From: Sternotherus odoratus
Taxonomy: Eukaryota; Chordata; Testudines; Kinosternidae
Length of the DNA: 64,000 bases
Assembly (NCBI GenBank): GCA_032164245.1
Contig: JAVMKO010000020.1
Location: 5,793,206 to 5,857,205, forward strand
Direction of reading: 5' to 3'
Shown here: one piece after another, positions 34,101 through 46,100 of the stretch
Layout of the letters: each line of letters begins with the position of its first letter
How positions within the stretch are numbered: the first letter of the stretch is position 1
Program-made: the position numbers and the translations under genes
The notes under the pieces: model-generated
Told to the model about the DNA's origin: nothing
Databases searched by the model: none
The model's input: the letters and a program-made list of their open reading frames with translations, nothing else

Positions 34101-37100
34101 AAGCACCGCATCAGCGGTTTAATACCATAGGTGGGAGTTGGGGGTTCAAAGTGAATTATCTCCTGACGTCTGCTCAGCGATGCCCTGCATCGGGTGACCC
34201 TGATCTGCATCAGGTGACGTGTGCATGGTTAGAAAGCATCCAGCTGTGACTTCCATGGGCTGACTTTACAGTCCGAGCTTGGGAATGGCTCCTCAGCTGG
34301 TTAGATAAGAATTCCCTTTCAGGCCATTCAGTTGCTCACTACGCAAAGCGGGCCAGATCCGCAGTGGAGCTATCCTGAGTATCTGGACCAGAGGCAACTA
34401 GTAAACACGGCAAAGAAACCCTGTAGTGAGGAGCATCGTCACTACCGAGAAATGCCATATCCCTTTATCTTTGTGATCAAAGGCCAGGGAATCTGCTTAG
34501 AGCTGCAGAACATCCGCATGGCATGTGATCATGGAGCATACAGCACTATACGCTTAGAATTTTTCTCTGACTTCCTTTTTTCTTCAACCCCAATTTCCAG
34601 CTTTTAAAGTTCTTGCCCATTGCGACCCAGGTGGTACAGTATTGAGACCAAGCTTGGTCAGTCACATTTGACTTTCCCGGAGATCTGAACTCAAACTGAA
34701 ACATGGTGGAATCTCAGAGCTTGGAGGCTCGAGAGGGAAAGGTGGATGAAAGGAATTATGTTTGGGTTCTTAGCATTATAGGTGGGCTTGGAAGGATTTA
34801 AGACCCTATCGGATTCCATCCCAGCCTGAGCTTGAACGTCTACACTGCAATTAAATAGCCCCTTAGCCCAAGCCAGCTGTCGGGCCAGCTGTGGGTTTTT
34901 AATTGCAGTGTAGACCTATCCTTAGTCCTGGCCAGGAGTATGTGGTCATGGAATGGACCCTTGACTAAACGACATAGTTTGGAATGGAAATGGCTATAGA
35001 AAAGACAGAAGTGACAAAGAGTCCTGTGGCACTTTAAAGACTAACTACAGTATTGAAGCATAAGCTTTTGTGGGCTAATACCCACTTCGTCGGATGCATG
35101 TGGGTATGCAAGTGGGTATTAGCCCACGAAAGCTTATGCTTCAATACTTTAGTTAGTCTTTAAGGTGCCACAGGACTCTTTGTCACTTCTGCAATTCCAG
35201 ACTAACACGGCTACCTCTCTGATTCTAAGGAAACGACAGATATTCTTAGTAATCTGAAGAACTCAGAATGCCCCACAAGGACAGTAAGAAGGCACTTGCT
35301 CCTGAAAATTGTCCAGTTAATCCTAACTCACCTCTGGTGCATTTCTTTTGGTAGATGCGTGTCAGCAAAGAACAGGATCACTTCTTGATCTGCCCTAAAG
35401 GCCTTTCGTGTAGTGAAGTCACTGCTTCTAGTCTGGTGAGTGTGCTAAATCACACCCTCTCCCTTCATAATGAAACCCTTCACTTTCTCTCTGTCTCTCT
35501 CGAGATGGTAGAGGAAATCCAGGCTGGTAAATCTGAGACCGCTTTGGAAGAAGTTGACGGCAAAGAATTCTTTATGAGAGATGGTTTAAAAAAAGACCCA
35601 AAATTATGATTTTTTTTTCACGAATTTTACCTCCCCTCCCATGGTATTTTTTCCTCAAAATTTTGAATTTTGAAATGCTCCAGAGTAGTTTGAAAACTGT
35701 AGTGTGAGGGGGAGAGAAATACATGTGGCGATCTCCCCATTTGTTCACCCTTTTTTGGTCAAAATTCAAAGTTTTACGTTTTTTCATCGCTGTTTTTGAA
35801 AGTCAACATTTTTTGTCCAGCTCCTATCTATAAGGAGACCTCATCTCTTCATTGAGCCAAATCAGACTCCTGATAGACAGAGAACATCCAAGAACCACCT
35901 GATGGGTGTTCTCTTCAAGCATGCGTGGCACACAGTAGGTTGCGATCATAGCAGATGTCACACGCCATACGGCAACGGGCTGAGTTGCTGTAGAATTGAT
36001 GGACCTGAGTCTATACCTCATACCTACCTTCCAGCCTTAATTCATAGATTCCAAGGCCAGAACGGACCATTGTGGTAATCTAATTTGACCTCCTGTAGAG
36101 CGTGGGCCATAGAACTTCCCCCAAATACTTCCCAGAAGAGATCTTCTAGAAGGGAACACATTCTTTGAATGCAGAGCCACAGGTCGATGCGGGTGGCCTG
36201 CAGATCTGAGGGGAGCCATGGGAAGTGTGAATTTCTCCCCTCCCCGGTACATCTGTACTTTCCTGCTGCAGATTAAAGTGAACATCCTGGGTGAAGTGGT
36301 GGAGCAGGGCAGCACCAGTTTCCCCGTGGACGCTAGAGGATTCGGCCTGCACTCAGCCATCTATGCAGCCCGACCCGATGTCCGCTGCATTATCCACTTA
36401 CACACGCCCGATGCTGCCGCGGTAAGGAGCCCCGTCAGTTGGGCTGAGGGGGCCACGTTTTGCCAGGGCGATGGGAAATGGGGAGGAGTGTCTCGCCCGG
36501 AGACGTTTGCACTGACTCAACAACTGATTTATAGGACAGCCTTAGCCTGGCTGGACCACTGCTTGCTCCCCCATTTTGTTGGACGTCCCTGTGCTGCCGA
36601 GGAGTCGGACTGAGAAGTCAAGAAAGGATAATGGTGTCAAGGATGACCCCGATTTCACAGTCACTAACCTGGGGAGGTGAAGGCCCCATGAGCATTCTCT
36701 GTTGGACCAACAGGGAGAACAATGCAGTGGTTTATTCATAAGGACCTTAGGGTGAACTCCTCCCACCTCAAACGCTCTGCTCCTTGTCCCTAAAGATCCA
36801 ATAACACCCCAGCCTCAGAGGAGCTACCTTTCCTCCTCAGCCACTGTCCGGTTTGCCGTGGTTTGCACTGCAGCCGTAGAGAGCCGCTTCGGTTCTGGTG
36901 GGGAAACCAGGCCTTCGTTCAGGCTCATTGCTGATAACACCCTGCTCGTGGCTTTGAGCTCTGGGTGTGGCATCCCACTCCACGAGTCTCTCAACCACCT
37001 CACTCCCTCAGAGGCCGATCCACGTCCCGTTAACGTCGGTGGAATTAACGGGGCCTCTGACCCAGCGGTATTAAGTTTCATTTCCCTTTAGAAAGCAGAC

Positions 37101-40100
37101 GGTGTTTCTTAAACAAGATAGTTTTTTGCGTCAAAGAAAGCTGTTACTTTAGGAGCTAATAACAACAGCAGAACATCTGCTCCAGGAGACTGGCCTCTTA
37201 TTTCCGGACAGCCACAGCATGTGTTGATCCTGGGACAAAACTCGAAGGCAGTGACTTCGTTAGACCGAATGTCTAGCACAAGCCTATCTCTGCTCAGTAG
37301 CTTTATTCGTGATGGGTTATGAGAGACCAGTCCTTACTGAGCCATATTTTCCAATGGGATTCAACCTGGTCTTTAAAAAGTACCCGGGGCTTTCTAACAT
37401 CTCCCCAACCCTCTGAGCGTGCAAATGGTCTTTGCTTGGGCGAAGATGAGGTGGATGAAATTCACCCCAATGCAATGGACTTTGAACGCCATTTAAACCT
37501 TTTGAGGGGCTAGGATTCAGGAGTCTGCAGTTCTGTTGCCACCTCGGTCACAGACAGTGTGACCTCGGGCAAGTCGCTGAATGGCTCTGTGCCTCCGTTT
37601 CCCCACCTGTTCTGGGGGGATAATACTTGACTTATGGGGGTGTTGAGAAACTACCTGCCCAGGGCCATAAAAGTGCAACAACAGGCCGCAGGCTTCAGAT
37701 TTGAAAGCTGAGCGTAGACTCGAGAGGTGTAAAAGTGTGCCGGGAACCAAAACGCTGATCTTCCCCTTTGCTTCCTGCATTCTCTCTGTCCGCCAGGTGT
37801 CCACCATGAAATGTGGCATCCTGCCTGTATCCCATGATGCTCTGCTGCTGGGCAACATGGTGTACTTTGATTTCAATGGGGAGATGGAGGAGGAGGCGGA
37901 CAGGATTGAGCTCCAGAAGTGCCTTGGACCAACCTGCAAGGTCAGGAGAAAAGACGCGCTCCTCGGAGGGAAAGATGTTCTGTCTGGTCAGCCGTCGGGC
38001 TAATACTGCTCAGCGGAGTTGCTCCAGGAATGGGTTTGGCCCAGTAATGTTTTCATTGGAGATGGGCCAAAGAAGTGGGGTTCAGAACTGGGTCCAAACC
38101 AGGCCCAGGCTGGGGTTTGGGTTCTGGTCTGCGGTCCTGTCAGGGCTTCCCATTCTGACGTGTGGTGAGATTTTGGCCCGTCATGTGGCTAAGCACCAGA
38201 CTGAGCGGTCTGGGTTCTACAGCTGGCGGGGCTATTGCCCTGCTGTTTGAGTTTGGGCCTCCCACTTGCTTTGGGCCTCAGTTTGCTCATCTGTATCTTG
38301 CCGGGAGCGCTGTTGGATTCATAAACGTTTGTAAAGCTTTTCTGATACCAGCCACAGCCAGAGGAATGGCCATGTAGATTAGATTACAAGGAAATGGCCA
38401 ATAAACCAGGCAATGTATTAGAAGGACTCAAGGACATTCCAAAGGTGTTAAATTGCTGTCACTTTCTAGTAGGGTGACCAGACAGCAAATGTGAAAAATC
38501 GGGACAGGACATGGGGGGTAATAGGAGCCCCTATAAGAAAAAGACACAAAAATTGGGACTGTCCCTATAAAATCGGTACATCTGGTCACCCTACTTTCTA
38601 CAGAACCTGCCCTTCCGAATGTGAGCTGAAATAGCCTCCAAGTCATTCCAGTGACCCTCGGGTGCGGGGCAAAAACCCATGGACTGTCTCTCTAGCCATG
38701 ACCGTGTTAGCTAGTGTTTCTTTTCCCCTGCAGATCCTGGTGCTGCGAAACCACGGTGTGATCACACTGGGCGACACGGTGGAGGAAGCTTTTTATAAAA
38801 CCTTTCACTTGCAGGCAGCTTGCGAGATCCAGGTGAGAGGCTCCCCCAGGGCGGCACGTTGGAATGAGCGTCCGATGGGTTTCCAAGGCCGCTTCTGATG
38901 ACAAAGCTTTCTTACTCTGCTCAGGGCACTGCGCTAGGTAGTCGAGATGAATGCTCCATCTAACCAGCCACCCAGGGACTCTTGTCACTGTAGAGTTGGA
39001 GTGTTTCCTATAAGTTAAAGACAAAACAACTTGCTCTCTTTCCTTTCCCTAACACCAATCTAGACAGACAAGACTGGGGTTAGTTGGGGATTGGTTCTGC
39101 TTTTAAGCAGGGGGTTGGACTAGATGATCTCCTGAGGTCCCTTCCAACCCTGATCTTCTCTGATTCTATGAAGACTCACAGTGATAACTTGCTAAGACAG
39201 GACTGCACTGTGTCTGGTATGCCTAATATAGGGAGAGACCCAGGATCATTACAACCCCGCTGTGCAGGCACGAGTCCTGTGTTTACAGGTTATCACTGTG
39301 GTATAAACTGCAGCGGACTAAAACCTCCATCCCAAACACTAGATCTCGCAATAATGTCCCTGCAGCATTTCCAGCCGCAGCTGTGGACTATGCTAGTGCT
39401 TGGTGTCGGTGGTGGGCTGCAGGATGGCAACATCTTGTTTTGACCCCGGGGAGATGCCCCGCCAAGGAGCGAGTTAAGGTTTGCACCGTAGGAGAGTGCT
39501 CCAGAGAATACACCAAGTCAACCTGGCTGGATTTATCTGATCATTTATCTCCCTCTGCTGGGCAGTCCTTGGATCAGACTTTGGAACGGAAACCAACTTC
39601 CATTTTTTTTTTAACCGCTTTATCTCCTGTGGTGGCTTTCAGTCACCCCACAGCTTAGTCTGGAGTTTCAGCTGCTGCCCTGTTATTTGCTCAATAACTT
39701 GATTTTTTTTTTAACATCAAAACGCAGGGACAAGCCAGCCTGTGATATTCCCCATCCCAGGTCTGGGGTGGGATTTTCAGAAGTGTTTGGCATTGTCCTG
39801 AATGGGCTCCCACTGAAGTCTGTGGGAGCTTTACCGCTGCCTTCAATAAGAAATTAGCAAATGCTGATTTGGAAACCTTGCCCATCGAAGCTCAAACGGG
39901 GACACAAAAGTGGTGATGTTCTGCATCACTCGTGGCGGTTGTTCATTATTTGTCCGGTGCCATAAAACTATGTGGTGCTTTAAGGATGAATAAATGACAG
40001 GGACCCCGATTTGGGTGTTGCATACACCAGTGTAAATCAGGAATAACTCCACCAAAGTCAATGGAGTTACACCAATGTAAAACCCAATGTGGGATGTGAA

Positions 40101-43100
40101 TCAGTCCCGAAGAGCTCACAGTCAAAGTGAGGGGGTAACGTGGCAAGGGATGGTATGTCGGGCCTGGTGTGTTTTCGCTGGGCTAGTTTGGGGAGCATTT
40201 GCCTCCATATACCCTCTAGGCTCACCTGTACATGTGCTGTGAGACAACGGTGTCGCAAGTTTCAACCTGAGCCATCTCCAGAAAAAGTCTTTGGCTTCAA
40301 ACCACCCCCCCCCACCCCACTATGCTGGAGCTGCAGTGATTGCAGTCAACATTATTATTATTTATTAGCAAGCACCGTCAATTCGACCAAGGCCCCGGAT
40401 TCATTTCTAGGCACAGATCAGAGTAGAGGGTTTGCCGGTAGGCTGGAGGCTTTTGACAGATGGTAAAAACATCCAAGGGCACCAGTAAAACTCCACATCT
40501 GCCTTTGTTACCCTCTTCCCTCCTGCCCTGTCCCCCTCACCCTCCTTCCTGCAATGCCCCTCTCCCTTCTCTTTAATTTCCATTTAGTTGATTCTCTCCC
40601 CCCCCCCCGTAACTGAACCGAGTCCCCCAAAATGGAACATGACATTGGCTGCCACCACATCGTTCACTCTGCATGTGTGTTATGACCCTAGCCCCACCCT
40701 GCGTTTGTCCTGGGTGTTTCACCTGTAAGCACTTCAGGGCAGGGAACGGAGAATACTACAACCTCTTGGTTGGTCCGGAGGGGCACGGCCGTCATAAACG
40801 TGATTCTGCATAATAAAGATATCAATCAGCACATCTAGAAACCTATCCCCCCACCCTCATGTAATCAACGTTCGCCACCCAGCATGTTAACAGACCAATG
40901 CCCTCAGCTCCGTCCCTGACTCAAACTCCCCTGCTCTGTCCCCCTTCCCAAATCCCCATAAACACAACCCTCAAAACACCACAGCGTCTATCAATCGGAG
41001 CAAACCAGACAGTCAGCAGGGTGCCCTGGGAGAACAGAAGAGGGAATGAACAGGGGTTGGGCTGTTAATAGCTTCTTGTTGGCCACGTGGAATAAACCAA
41101 ACCTGTAGGAAGGGTTTGCATTAAGAAAGGATCGTTGTCCAGTAGCTCAGGTTTGCCGGGCATGGAAGGGGTAATATAGACACGTTTGTGGTAATGCCAC
41201 ACCTCAGAGCTTGGCACTGTTATCAGCACTGGAATCGCTGGAGGCCTCTATGCTCAGATCTCCGCCCTGGCTCCGTGCCTGAAGCCAAACCTCCTGCAGC
41301 CTTTGTGGGCTGGCTTTGGATTGTGTGATATTTTTTTTTGGAAACACTGGCTTGTCAACAAAGCCTGAAAACTCAAGATGCTGCTGCTGCCGGCTTTCTC
41401 CTGCCCCGCTCTTCCCGGGGCGGTCATGAGGCGGCGGGTTTGATTGCGAGCATGCAATCAGTGTCATGTATTATAAAGGGCGCTGCACATCGACCTACTT
41501 CTGTCGGTGGGAAAACGAGGACAGCCGCGCTGCTGAGACCTGGCCCATGAGCCATCTGCAGGTGACAGGCTGGGAACACACGCGCTATGCGGACGCCTCC
41601 TTCCCACACGCAGCCTTGTTGGCAAAGGGCGGTGGGGTTGCTGCAACTCATGAGTTGCTGCAACTCATGGGCCCCGCTGCCTGTTCTCTGTCTCTCCTCT
41701 CCGCCCCCACTCGTTGCTCCCTAGTCATTAGCTCCCCAGCACAATAGCGGCGTTTGAAAGCCCAGGGACTCCCGGGCCTGCCTGGCTTTGTTTGCAATCT
41801 GGCATCTGCGTCTGGCAGGCCGGGGAGCGGGACGGGATGAGGGGCTGTGACATGCACGCTTGCAGGATTGGGGTCTCACCTGGCAAGCACTTCAAGGCAG
41901 GGGACAATGTTTCCATTCAGGGGGGCCCAGGCCAGACCCCGTGGGGGGCAAGGAGGGAGTGCCGCCCAGCTCCGCTCCTGGTCCTGGCTGCCAGCCCCGT
42001 GCCCCCGGCTCCACTGCTGGCGAGGCCCCGTGCCCGGAGCTCTGCTTCCAGCCCCAGCTGCTGGGGCTTTGCTCCCAGCCCTGCCCCCAGCTCTGTCCCC
42101 AGCCTCGTCCCCCTTACCTCTGTCTGTGCCCCCCCCCCCCGAGCTGCGGCCCTGGCTCCAGAGGGTGCAGGGGTGCACGGATAGGGGTAAAGGGGGTGTG
42201 AGGTAAAACGTTTGGGGACCACTGGTGTCGGGTAACTCTGTCACGCCCCCAAGGCTGGGCTGGCGGGTAGCTGCTTTATTCCATTGAGGAGCTCCCCCCT
42301 TCCACCAAGCCAGAATCCTTCCCTTTTCCGCTGAGCAAACGGGGGTGGGGGTTGGGGGGGTGGAGTGTAACCAAAAATCTGGCCCTTTCTCAGAGGCTTC
42401 TCCAACTGCTCCTGTGTTGCCGTCTTCTCTGCGCTTTGCTCTAGGTCGCGGCCTTGTCTAGCGCCGGGGGAGCTGAGAATCTGATTGTCCTGGAGCGGGA
42501 GAAGTACAGGCCCCACGAGGTCGGGTCGGTCCGATGGGCCGGGAGCACGTTTGGGCCCATGCAGAAGAGTCGCCTGGGGGAGCATGAGTTTGAGGCCCTC
42601 ATGAGAATGCTGGACAACCTGGTAAGTCTCCAGCCGACTTAGCTGTGGCCCGTTCCTCACTCTCCACACTCCCCTTTCTCCCACCTGGAGCAGCCTGCCA
42701 GAGACTGGGGGAGCAGCAGGAGACTCCCCAGACACAGTGTGCTTAGCCTGCCGAACAGTGAACAGATCCTGGGTGGTTGGAACGACTCATTTCTCTTGCG
42801 CCCCCTCTCCCAGGCCCCGACGTGGTGTTAGGCTATGCTGGGCTGCAGGGAATTGTGTGGCTGATACAGGGTATGTCTAAACTGGCACTTGTAGCTGGCC
42901 CGTGCAGCTGACCCGGGCACTACAGGGCCTTTTTCGTTGTGGGGAAGGAGCTTTGTCTGCAGCCCGGGCCCTATGGCCTTCCCTCCTTCCGGGTTCAAAT
43001 TCCAGGCTCCACCCTGAGCAGGAACGTCTGCAATTCAACAGCCCCTTAGCCCGAGTCCTGCCGGCCCCAGTCGGCTGGCCCGGGCCAGCTAGGGGTGTCT

Positions 43101-46100
43101 AACAGCAGCGTAGACAAAGTGTCAGAGTTCTCTCTCCTCTGAATCCCAATACCTCACTGTGGTACTAGGAGACCACTAGGGTGTCCCTCGCCTCTGTTTG
43201 TCAGAGGGAGGTGATGGATGGCAGGAGAGCGATCACTTGATCATTCCCTGTAAGGTTCATTCACTCCGGGGCTCCTGGCATTGGCCCCTGTCGGTAGACA
43301 GGATACTGGGCTGGATGGTCCTTTGGTCTGATACATCATGGCTGTTCTTATGATCTTATAAGACCCCGTGATTCACTGGAGCGGTTGTCTTTCAGAGGAG
43401 ACTCAAAATCTGCGTCTTGACTATTGATGGTCATTTAAAAAGCTCATACGCTTTCCCCTACAATTGGCATCTCTGTTGTCTTCGCCCAAGACTCATTTGG
43501 GTGCTTCTACTCTGAGCCGCTCTATTCTGTCACTGGTATGTGTACAGCACCAGTTCCACCGCATTTAATCGCTCTTTAAACTCCCCTCCAATTTTATTTT
43601 CAACTGGATGCAGTGTTCCCCTCCACTTCTGTCCTAAACTGTTGTGTGATGTTGCTATGAATTGTTACACAGCTGCCACCTTTCACCTCAGAGGCGGCTG
43701 CATGTTGATGTTGAGTGATTCATGGAGCCCGACAGTCTTTAAAGGACTTCCTGCCTTTGGGGGAGCCAGTTTTCAGGTGTACATGCTGCTAATCTTGGGA
43801 GGGATGAGGGAAGGATCTCGATTGTAGATAGCCCTTGTTTGACCATAGGGAGAGGGGCAGATAGCAGAGCTGGCCAGAAATGCTCGACTGAAGAACCGTT
43901 TCAAAACGAAATGGCCTTTTTCCAAAAACAGTAAATGTGACAATCTTGAATTGTATCCTGGGGTTTGTTGGTTAGTTTGTTGCGACGCTTGTAAAATGTT
44001 CTTTTATCAGAAATGTTGTTGCAATCATCATCGAAACTTTCATTCCCTGAAACCGCTCTTAAAAACCAGGATTTGGGTAGACAAAAAACGTGGTTTAAAA
44101 TGTCAGCGGTTTTGCCAAAAGGGGAAAAAGAAGAATCAAATCAAGCGCAAGATCTGTTCTGAACCCCGTGACATTTTTCTCTAACCTTCCCCCATCAGCC
44201 AGGACCCCCAGTGTGCTGCCGGCAGCTGGAGCTGGGTGCGGGGCCAGAAGTCGGGCTGGGGGGTGCTCCCACCCAAGCCCCAGCCACGCCCCCCTGAATG
44301 TTCCTGCGCACCCCACACTTTGGGGACCTCGGAGCTAGAGTTTTCCAAGTTTTGTGTCCTTCCAGGGTTACCGAACCGGCTACACGTATCGGCACCCCTT
44401 CATCCAGGAGAAAACCAAGCATAAAAGCGACGTGTTGATCCCGGCCACCGTCACAGCCTTCGTCTTCGAGGAGGAGGTGGCTCCCATCGCCACCCTCCGG
44501 CAGCATGCCCAGAAGCAGCAGAAGGAGAAGACCCGCTGGCTAAACACGCCCAACACCTACCTACGGGTGAACGTAGCTGAGGAGAACCAGAGAAGTAGCC
44601 AGAGGACTAAGACCACGGTAAGGGGGGAAGGAGCTTCGTGGGCTGGGTCTGAGGCATCGTCCTAAAGGAGCATGGCCAACTTCCTCCACAACAGGGGAGC
44701 ACAGAGGGTAAGGAGTTAAGAACGGCCATATTGGGTCAGACCAAAGGTCCATCAAGCCCAGTATCTTGTCTACCGACATGGCCAATGCCAGGTGTCCCAA
44801 AGGGAATGAACAGAAGAGGTGATCATCAAGTGATCCATCCCCTGTCACCCAATCTGGTAAACAGACGCCATTCCTGCCCATCCTGGCTAATAGCCATTGG
44901 TGGACCTATCTAGAAGGCCCAATAGGTGCTTGGAGCTGATGTAGACGTCTTGATGATATTTCTCGGTATACCCCAAGCGAGGCCTCGCCCAGGGTAACTG
45001 GAGCTCAGGCCAGGACCAGAGTGGGACAGCCTGTAAATCGTTACTGGGAAAGGGGCAGTTTGTATTCACACCAGTTCGCCCATCCCTGAAAACAACCCCT
45101 CAGGTTCGAGCTAGCAAAGCTGCTTCCTGGGAGCAGCAGGTCCCATGGGGAGCCCTCGCAAAATTGACAACTGGTCTGTATAAAAATGTTCACCTTCCTC
45201 TTCTCCTGGGAGATGCACTAACCAGCTGGGGCTTCTACCAGAGTGGAGCATAGACAGGAACAGTGGGCCGGGGCGAGGGGTGCTAGCTTGAGGCTCTGGA
45301 GACACCCAGTCGATCCCGTACGTGACCACTGACTTCCCGTGTGACCTTGAGCACATCACTTAGCCTCAGTTCTCCATCTGTACAATGGGATAATAGCCCT
45401 GCCCGGCCTCACAGGAGCGTGGAAGATAAATACATTAAAGGTGGGGAGGCGCTAGGGTACTGGGGGCCCTACAACTTCCTAAGCTAGATAGGCATTTGGA
45501 TAGGGATTTAACAAGTGCTTACTAGACAGAGGTCAAGGCAAAACCCTAAAGCTGCACGCACCAAAATCCAGAGCGATTAAATCAAACCCAGGTGGGCGGA
45601 ACCAAAACCTTGAATGTCAGGGCAGGGGGGTGGGTTAGATGTGAATTCAAATTCAGATCCCTGAATTTTGCAGCTGGCCCCTGTCTCTGCAAGGGACTCT
45701 ACCCCGCTCTACGAAGTTTGGAACGGCCACAATTTTGTGACGGGTCAGAACCTCATAGGCTGGGCCCATGTTTCTCCGGTTCCGGTCTTGATGCTGCGGT
45801 TCCGGTCTTGATGCATTCTCTTTGCTCTTTCCCTACCCTGTCCTTGGTACGGGCCAGTGGATGAAGGCCGACGAGGTGGAAAAAGCCAGCAGTGGGACGG
45901 CGATCCGAATCGAAAACCCCAACCAATTTGTGCCTCTCTACACAGACCCCCAGGAAGTGCTGGAAATGAGGAACAAGGTACGTCGGCAAGGTCCAGACTC
46001 GCAGCTTTGGCATCCTCCATTCCCTTCCCCAGCGCTGCCTTGTAAACACGATTCAGCCCTGATCGCAATGAACCCCTTGGTCAGAGGGAAATTCACTCTG

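Larger units (their letters stand above)
38833..42444 (+). other. ADD2: ADD2 intron 7 (3.6 kb)
   Basis: It contains a CR1 tail (39073-39171), a palindromic GTAACTCCATTGACTT-type motif (about 40030-40090), a poly-C run (about 40599-40609), a 16-bp tandem duplication (41639-41670) and a GC-rich block (about 41925-42235). No exon is seen. Confidence 0.6.
44618..45857 (+). other. ADD2: ADD2 intron 9
   Basis: 1.2 kb with a reversed CR1 fragment (44716-44909), a MIR copy (45310-45460) and a short tandem duplication (45779-45815) about 45-80 nt before the exon 10 acceptor. Confidence 0.65.

Noticed and set aside
41792..42244. Several overlapping 100-130-codon ORFs in ADD2 intron 7
   Set aside because: GC-rich repeat of CCAGCCC/CTCTG text; frames are open on both strands and end in a hAT-like terminus.
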